From: Streptomyces sp. DSM 110735
GTDB taxonomy: Bacteria > Actinomycetota > Actinomycetes > Streptomycetales > Streptomycetaceae
Assembly (NCBI RefSeq): GCF_016482685.1
Contig: NZ_JACYHF010000003.1
Coordinates: forward strand, 186,001-250,000
Reading direction: 5' to 3'
Length of the DNA stretch: 64,000 nucleotides
The notes beneath the pieces are model-generated. The model did not search any database. It had not been told where the DNA came from and was given only the letters and a program-made list of their open reading frames with translations. Below are positions 59,550 through 64,000 of the stretch, piece after piece. Numbering within the stretch: position 1 is the stretch's first letter; each line of letters starts with the position of its first letter. A program made the translations under genes and the position numbers.

Positions 59550-60939
59550 CCTTCCCCGCCCCGCCGCTGTCGTCATCGGCGCCGGTATCAGCGGCCTTCT
59601 CACGGCGGCGGCACTCGTCGAGCACGCCGATGTGACCGTCGTCGAGCGGGACGTCCTGCCCGCGGGACCCGCGCCGCGCCGGGGCGTTCCCCAGGCGCGC
59701 CACGCGCATCTGATCTGGTCGGGCGGAGTGCTGGCGTTGCGGGAGCTGCTGCCGGGGTTCGTGGAGGATCTGGTCGAGCGGGGAGCCCGACTGGTGCCCA
59801 TCATGGGCGAGATGGTCTCCCGCGCCCCCAACGAGGTCTGGTTCCGCCGCTTCACGGCAACCCACCACCGCAACCTGGTGTGTTCGCGGGACCTGTTGGA
59901 CGCCGCGCTGCGTGATCGCGTCCTCTCCGACCCACGTCTGACGCTGCGTCAAGGTGCCTCGGTGCTCGGTCTCGTGGGAGAGGCGGCACGTGTCAACGGC
60001 GTCCGCGTGCGCACGGAGGGGCAGGACGGCGAGGAGACGCTGGCCGCCGATCTGGTGGTCGACGCCTCGGGCCGGGGTTCCCGGGCGCCGCACTGGCTCG
60101 GGGAGTTGGGGCTCCCCGAGGTCGCGGAGCGCGAGGTGAACGCCGGGGTCGCCTACGCCACGCGGCTGTACCGCGCCCCCGCCGCGACGCTGGACATCCC
60201 CTTCCCGCTCGTCAACGTGCAGGCGAATCCCGCCAAGTCCCCCGGGCGCGGCGGCATCATCCTGCCCGTCGAGGACGGCCGCTGGATCGTCACGCTCTCG
60301 GGCACCCGGGGCGGTGAACCCACCGCCGATCCAGGGGAGTTCACGGAGTTCGCGCTGAAGCTGGGCGACCCGGTGATCGGGGAGCTGATCCGCGACGCCG
60401 AGCCGCTCGGGGAGATCGTCACCACGCGCAGTACGGCCAACCGGCGCCGCTACTTCGAGAAGCTGCGCGCGTGGCCCGACGGTTTCACGGTGACCGGGGA
60501 CGCCGTCGCGGGCTACAACCCCGTCTACGGGCACGGCATCACGGTCGCCGCCCAGAGCGCCCTCGCGCTCGGCGCGCTGATCGGCGCCCACGGTCTCGGC
60601 CGTCCCGGCACCGGTCGGCGGCTCCAGCGGACGGTGACCCGCCCGGTCGCCGCCGCGTGGGAGCTGGCCATCGGGCAGGACGTGTTCTACCCGGGCGCGA
60701 GCGACCGCCCGCCGAACCGTGCCGAGCGCGCCCTGGCGGCGTTCGTGGACCGCGCCGTCGCCACCGGCGCCCGCAATCCGCGCGCCCTCGGAGCGCTGCT
60801 CGACGTGATGAGCCTGGAGAAGCCCGCGACCCGCCTCTTCTCCCCCGACATGCTGGTACCGATGCTGTTCGGACCCCGGCGACCGTTCCTGACGGAGGCT
60901 CCGCTGACCGAGGAGGAGCGCAAGTCCGTCACCGGCTGA
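59542..60939 (+). CDS. FAD-dependent monooxygenase-like oxidoreductase
   Basis: 465 residues. N-terminal FAD Rossmann AVVIGAGISGLLTAAALVEHADVTVVERD, then the GVPQARHAHLIWSGG motif of epoxidase/halogenase-like flavoproteins, DLVVDASGRGSR, and GFTVTGDAVAGYNPVYGHGITVAAQSA, the GD-motif contacting FAD phosphate. Acts on an unknown hydrophobic substrate. Third gene of the operon with the HEXXH and MAB_1171c genes, an association seen in many actinomycetes. Confidence 0.88.
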   Translation: MSDLPRPAAVVIGAGISGLLTAAALVEHADVTVVERDVLPAGPAPRRGVPQARHAHLIWSGGVLALRELLPGFVEDLVERGARLVPIMGEMVSRAPNEVWFRRFTATHHRNLVCSRDLLDAALRDRVLSDPRLTLRQGASVLGLVGEAARVNGVRVRTEGQDGEETLAADLVVDASGRGSRAPHWLGELGLPEVAEREVNAGVAYATRLYRAPAATLDIPFPLVNVQANPAKSPGRGGIILPVEDGRWIVTLSGTRGGEPTADPGEFTEFALKLGDPVIGELIRDAEPLGEIVTTRSTANRRRYFEKLRAWPDGFTVTGDAVAGYNPVYGHGITVAAQSALALGALIGAHGLGRPGTGRRLQRTVTRPVAAAWELAIGQDVFYPGASDRPPNRAERALAAFVDRAVATGARNPRALGALLDVMSLEKPATRLFSPDMLVPMLFGPRRPFLTEAPLTEEERKSVTG

Positions 60940-60994
60940 GAGCTGGTGTGAGGATCGTCACGTAGCTGTTTTCCGGTGCCGCGGGTACCGCGCG

Positions 60995-61014
60995 GGCGCC
61001 CGCACGCGGGCGCC
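60995..61014 (+). terminator. Hairpin after the FAD oxidoreductase gene
   Basis: GGCGCCCGC and GCGGGCGCC (9 bp, effectively 8 bp with a 4-nt loop) about 55 bp after the stop. Very GC-rich, no U-tract. Confidence 0.5.
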
Positions 61015-61184
61015 GCCCCGCCGGAACACGCCACCCCGACCTGGCCCGATTTCGCGCCGGCGGCCGAAATCCACGCCCGGCGGACCGGTCGGGCGGGGTG
61101 AATCACTACGGTCCGCACATTGCCGCGCATCTCAGCGTCAGGGTTGTACGGAACCCGGAAAATGTTCTGTGCGCCCCGCGACGG

Positions 61185-61212
61185 TTGCATTCCATTCAAT
61201 AACGCTTGGATA
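61185..61212 (+). promoter_or_regulatory. Candidate promoter in the 422-bp region before the CDP-alcohol transferase gene
   Basis: TTGCAT, a 16-nt spacer, then TGGATA, in an AT-richer stretch. A second candidate (TTGCAC, 17 nt, TTGGAT) is at 61280-61308. Both lie before the gene starting at 61362. Apart from the hairpin at 60995 and a 13-codon open frame at 61250-61291 without a ribosome site, nothing else was recognised between 60940 and 61361. Confidence 0.35.
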
Positions 61213-61361
61213 ACGGCAGTGTCGTAGAAGAAATCCACAGACAAGCGCGATGAGTACGACTCTTACCGCCCTCACAAGGTTGCACGCATAGGAACTTGTT
61301 CCTTGGATGAACGGACTCTTAGCTTGAGGTGATCTTCATACGAACCTAAGGAAGCTTCACC

Positions 61362-62381
61362 ATGCGATCCCCGCACCGTGACATTCCGCCCCTCGCCGAG
61401 GTGCGACGCATCACCCAGAAGAAGCGCGACGCCTGGTGGACGGTGCTGCTCGTCGATCCGGTCGCGACGCCTCTGGTGCGGTTCACCGCGATGCGGACCA
61501 GGATCACGCCGAACCAGATCACCTGGGGCGCGCTCCTGCTCGGTCTCGGCGCGGCGGCCTGTTTCGCCCAGGGCTCGTGGCACTGGCTGATCGCGGGAGC
61601 GCTCGTCTATCACCTGAGTTTCATCCTCGACTGCATGGACGGAAAGGTGGCCCGTCTGACGGGTCAGGGTTCCGTCTTCGGCGCGTGGCTGGACTACATA
61701 TTCGACCGCATCCGGGTAATGGCCTGCGCGGTCGCGCTGATGGCCGGGCAGTACCAGCGCACGGGCGAGATCCTCTACATCTGGCTCGCCGTGGTCGTGG
61801 TCTTTCTCGACGGTCTCCGGTACATCAACTCGCTGGAGATCTTCAAGACCCGCTACACCATGCGCAAGCAGATCAAGACGCGTCTGAGGGCGGCGCGGCG
61901 CGCCGAGAACTCCGCGCGCGTGGCGTTCATGGAGGACCTGCTCCGCGAGAACCCCGAGGCGGACATCGAGCAGGACCTCGGCAAGGCCGCGGCAGCCGGT
62001 GAGGTCTCCGGCGCGGACGAGGTCCTGGCGAACGCGGAGGGCATCGAGGGCGCCGAGGGCGAGACCGCCGCGCCGAAGGCTCCCCGTCCGGTCATCGACC
62101 TGCACCAGGAGTTCCGTCACCGCTTCCCGGTCTACCTGCGGGTCCGCTCCTTCCTGCTGCGTCACCGCATCCGCACCCACGTGATCAGCGGTATCGAGTT
62201 CCAGATGGGCGTCTTCATCGTCGGCCCGCTCTTCGACGCGACCGCCGAGGTGACCATCGCCGCGGGCGCACTGCTGATGATCTTCGAGCTGGCCATCGTC
62301 TACAAGCTGCTGCTGTCGACGCGCGACTTCACCCGCACCATCGACTCCTTCCAGCGCGAGGAACTGACCACCGCCTCCTGA
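61362..62381 (+). CDS. CDP-alcohol phosphatidyltransferase family membrane enzyme
   Basis: 339 residues. The family motif is complete: D-x2-DG-x2-AR-x8-G-x3-D-x3-D in DCMDGKVARLTGQGSVFGAW followed by LDYIFDRI (~88-115). Membrane helices flank it (WGALLLGLGAAACFAQ, LYIWLAVVVVFLDGL, IAAGALLMIFELAIVY). A charged Ala/Glu-rich loop of about 60 residues (~185-245) is unusual for the family. Transfers a phospho-alcohol from CDP-lipid or CDP-alcohol; the product cannot be told. ATG with AAGGAAG at 8 nt. Confidence 0.88.
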   Translation: MRSPHRDIPPLAEVRRITQKKRDAWWTVLLVDPVATPLVRFTAMRTRITPNQITWGALLLGLGAAACFAQGSWHWLIAGALVYHLSFILDCMDGKVARLTGQGSVFGAWLDYIFDRIRVMACAVALMAGQYQRTGEILYIWLAVVVVFLDGLRYINSLEIFKTRYTMRKQIKTRLRAARRAENSARVAFMEDLLRENPEADIEQDLGKAAAAGEVSGADEVLANAEGIEGAEGETAAPKAPRPVIDLHQEFRHRFPVYLRVRSFLLRHRIRTHVISGIEFQMGVFIVGPLFDATAEVTIAAGALLMIFELAIVYKLLLSTRDFTRTIDSFQREELTTAS

Positions 62382-62382
62382 C

Positions 62383-62404
62383 CGTGGGGGCTCCAGCCCC
62401 CACG
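62383..62404 (+). terminator. Terminator hairpin after the CDP-alcohol transferase gene
   Basis: CGTGGGGGCT and AGCCCCCACG, 10-bp arms with a minimal loop, starting two bases after the stop codon. Confidence 0.7.
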
Positions 62405-62464
62405 CGAGATGTAGTGGAATATTCAACAACCCCGATGGGTTCTACCCGGCGAAGGAGGTCACCA

Positions 62465-62812
62465 GTGGACACCACGTACTACGACCACGGCACCCTCGCC
62501 GAGCGCTGGGAGCGGGCGGGCATGTTCTTCGACGCCAAGGACTACGCGCGCGCCGCGCAGGTCCTCACCGGGCTGGTCGAGGAGGTGCCGGAGCAGACCG
62601 CGCCCCGGCTGCTGCTGGCCCGCGCCTACTACCACTCCGCGCAGCTCGGCCGTGCGGAGGCGGAGCTGCGGACCATCGTGGAGCGCGACCCGGTGGAGCA
62701 CTACGCCCGGCTGATGCTGGGCCGCACGCTGGAGCGTCAGTCCCGCAACGCGGAGGCGGAGCCGCACCTGCGGATCGCGTCCGCGCTGGCGGGCGAGTTC
62801 CCGCGGGAGTGA
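62465..62812 (+). CDS. Small tetratricopeptide-repeat protein
   Basis: 115 residues, GTG start 6 nt after AAGGAGG. Three TPR-like helical pairs: ERAGMFFDAKDYARAAQVLTGLV, PRLLLARAYYHSAQLGRAEAELRTIV and HYARLMLGRTLERQSRNAEAEPHLRIA. Cytoplasmic protein-interaction scaffold; partner unknown. Framed by hairpins on both sides, so probably transcribed alone. Confidence 0.88.
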   Translation: MDTTYYDHGTLAERWERAGMFFDAKDYARAAQVLTGLVEEVPEQTAPRLLLARAYYHSAQLGRAEAELRTIVERDPVEHYARLMLGRTLERQSRNAEAEPHLRIASALAGEFPRE

Positions 62813-62852
62813 GCCGCGGCTCCGCGCGACAGCGGAACAGTACGTTTTTCCA

Positions 62853-62886
62853 GGCCCGGCGGGGGCGTTGTCGCCCACGCCGGGCC
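62853..62886 (+). terminator. Terminator hairpin after the TPR gene
   Basis: Outer 9-bp stem GGCCCGGCG / CGCCGGGCC with an inner 5-bp stem GGGCG / CGCCC closing a TTGT loop, 40 bp after the stop. Confidence 0.75.
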
Positions 62887-62917
62887 GGCGTGTGTGCCGC
62901 CGTGGCATCCTGACCCG

Positions 62918-63562
62918 ATGTCACTCCCCAGCCATCACCCGCCGTTGGCCGAGCGGGTCGAGGAACTCCTCGCCGCCGACGGTCCGTTGCCCATCGTCAC
63001 GGCCGGTCACCCGGTCCTGCGCCGCCCCGCCGAGCCGTACGAGGGACAGCTCGGACCCGCCCTCCTGGAGCGCTTCGTCGCGGCGCTGCGCGTCACCATG
63101 CACGCCGCTCCCGGCGTCGGCCTCGCCGCGCCGCAGGTGGGGGTGCCGCTGCGGATCGCGGTGGCCGAGGACCCGGCGACGGTGCCCGAGGAGGTCGCGG
63201 CGGCGCGGAGCCGGGCGCCGCTGCCGTTCCGGGTGCTGGTCAATCCGTCGTACGAGGCAGGGGGTCCCGGTCTCGCCGCGTTCTACGAGGGCTGCCTCAG
63301 TGTGCCCGGCTATCAGGCGGTCGTGGCCCGGCACGCGCGGGTGCGGCTGCGCGGGCAGGACGAGCGGGGCCGGGCGCTGGACGAGGAGGTGTCCGGGTGG
63401 CCCGCCCGGATCGTGCAGCACGAGACGGACCACCTGAACGGCACCCTCTATCTGGACCGCGCCGAGCCGCGCTCGCTGTCCACCAACGAGGCGGCGGCGG
63501 TCCTGTGGGCCGAGCCGTCGCCGGCGACCGCGGCGAAGGTGCTCGGCTTCGAACTCCCCTGA
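62918..63562 (+). CDS. def: Peptide deformylase
   Basis: 214 residues with all three active-site motifs: GVGLAAPQ (~69-76), EGCLSVPG (~125-132, Cys metal ligand) and QHETDHLNG (~167-175, two His ligands and catalytic Glu). Removes formyl groups from new proteins. The segment between motifs 1 and 2 is longer than in E. coli Def, as in actinomycete type. A GTG eight codons upstream is an alternative start. Probably one of several def copies, as is common in Streptomyces. Confidence 0.95.
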   Translation: MSLPSHHPPLAERVEELLAADGPLPIVTAGHPVLRRPAEPYEGQLGPALLERFVAALRVTMHAAPGVGLAAPQVGVPLRIAVAEDPATVPEEVAAARSRAPLPFRVLVNPSYEAGGPGLAAFYEGCLSVPGYQAVVARHARVRLRGQDERGRALDEEVSGWPARIVQHETDHLNGTLYLDRAEPRSLSTNEAAAVLWAEPSPATAAKVLGFELP

Positions 63563-63571
63563 CCGGCGGGG

Positions 63572-64000
63572 TCAGTTGTCGCGGTACGCCTCAAGCAGCC
63601 GCAGCCACACCTCGCCGAGCGTCGGGAACGGCGGGACGACGTGCCAGAGCCGGTCGAGCGGGATCCGCCCGGCGACGGCCATCGTCCCGGAGTGCACCAG
63701 CTCGCCCGTGCCGGGACCGACGAAGGTGACGCCCCGCAGGATGTCCTCCTCCAGGTCGACCACCATGCGGGCGCGACCGGTGTAGTCGTCGCCGTAGAGC
63801 GAGGCGCCCGCGACCGAGCCGAAGTCCACGTCGACCGCGCGGACCCGGTGCCCCGCCTCCTCCGCCTCGGCGAGGGAGAGACCGACGGAGGCGATCTCGG
63901 GGTCGGTGAAGACGACCTGGGGCACGGCGTAGTGGTCGGCGGTGGCCGCGTGCGCGCCCCAGGGCTCGTCCTGGAGCGGGACGCCCGCCGCGCGGGCGGC
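63572..64000 (-). CDS. Pyridine nucleotide-disulfide oxidoreductase, C-terminal part (partial)
   Basis: The last ~143 residues of a leftward gene whose start lies beyond the window. Dimerisation domain of the glutathione/dihydrolipoamide reductase family: AVPQVVFTDPEIASVGLSLAEAE, MVVDLEEDILRGVTFVGPGTGELVH and the end HVVPPFPTLGEVWLRLLEAY, where the HxxxPFPT form replaces the HAHPT catalytic motif of true lipoamide dehydrogenases. Such MerA/Lpd-like flavoproteins are common in Streptomyces; the substrate is unclear. Confidence 0.88.
   Translation of the reverse strand, partial: AARAAGVPLQDEPWGAHAATADHYAVPQVVFTDPEIASVGLSLAEAEEAGHRVRAVDVDFGSVAGASLYGDDYTGRARMVVDLEEDILRGVTFVGPGTGELVHSGTMAVAGRIPLDRLWHVVPPFPTLGEVWLRLLEAYRDN

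Noticed and set aside
61250..61291. Thirteen-codon open frame (MSTTLTALTRLHA) as a leader peptide
   Set aside because: No ribosome site precedes it, its codons give no attenuation pattern, and a promoter candidate lies within its end.

Overview
The window is typical Streptomyces chromosome. It has very high GC, strong third-position GC, many GTG starts, ATGA-coupled operons, and Streptomyces-type families throughout: a SpoIIE/HATPase phosphatase, tandem universal stress proteins, an Acg-like flavoprotein, a TIGR03943/permease pair, and the MAB_1171c family. No insertion sequences, integrases, prophage genes or CRISPR arrays were seen.

Layout. Positions 1-7.2 kb hold a YkgJ-like/pentapeptide protein, the lactate oxidation operon lutABC with an ABC ATPase translationally coupled behind it, and, converging on it, the matching compatible-solute permeases and binding lipoprotein. 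Positions 7.3-15.5 kb hold a DoxX protein, a YdeP-type molybdopterin oxidoreductase, a PAS/GAF/SpoIIE/HATPase regulator, a double alpha/beta-hydrolase fusion and a divergent MerR regulator. Positions 15.5-23.6 kb form a stress island resembling dormancy regulons: four universal stress proteins, an Acg-like nitroreductase-fold protein, a CBS-CBS-BON protein and a GH65 disaccharide phosphorylase. Positions 23.8-27.7 kb carry an ECF sigma factor, a Met/His-rich membrane protein, a YcnI (DUF1775) protein and a secreted beta-propeller. At 27.8-30.9 kb are a 2Fe-2S protein, a cobalamin riboswitch and metE.

Positions 31-54.4 kb are centred on formate, molybdenum and selenium. They contain a 3-hydroxyisobutyryl-CoA hydrolase-like protein, a sulfite-oxidase-fold molybdoenzyme, two near-identical molbindins bracketing a formate block (NDH-2, formate/nitrite channel, NAD-dependent formate dehydrogenase), and then a complete selenocysteine system. 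That system is selD, tRNA-Sec (selC), selB, selA and a three-subunit membrane formate dehydrogenase whose catalytic subunit is read through an in-frame UGA followed by a bacterial SECIS hairpin. Directly upstream on the same strand is a tightly coupled four-gene operon: acyl-CoA-dehydrogenase-like flavoprotein, PhnD-like binding protein without signal peptide, TusA-like/ferritin-like fusion, cysteine desulfurase. I read it as a candidate selenium (or sulfur) mobilisation module feeding SelD. This is the best candidate in the window for an undescribed system.

Positions 54.5-64 kb hold a DUF6193-like protein, a TIGR03943/permease pair, a DUF2071 protein, a HEXXH-protein/MAB_1171c/FAD-oxidoreductase operon, a CDP-alcohol phosphatidyltransferase, a TPR protein, peptide deformylase and the end of a disulfide oxidoreductase.

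A recurring theme is short tandem repeats of 10, 12 or 15 bp, both inside genes (HMGS, VHANP, HVRGP-type peptides) and between them. All functions come from reading translated sequence and recognising motifs; no database search was run.
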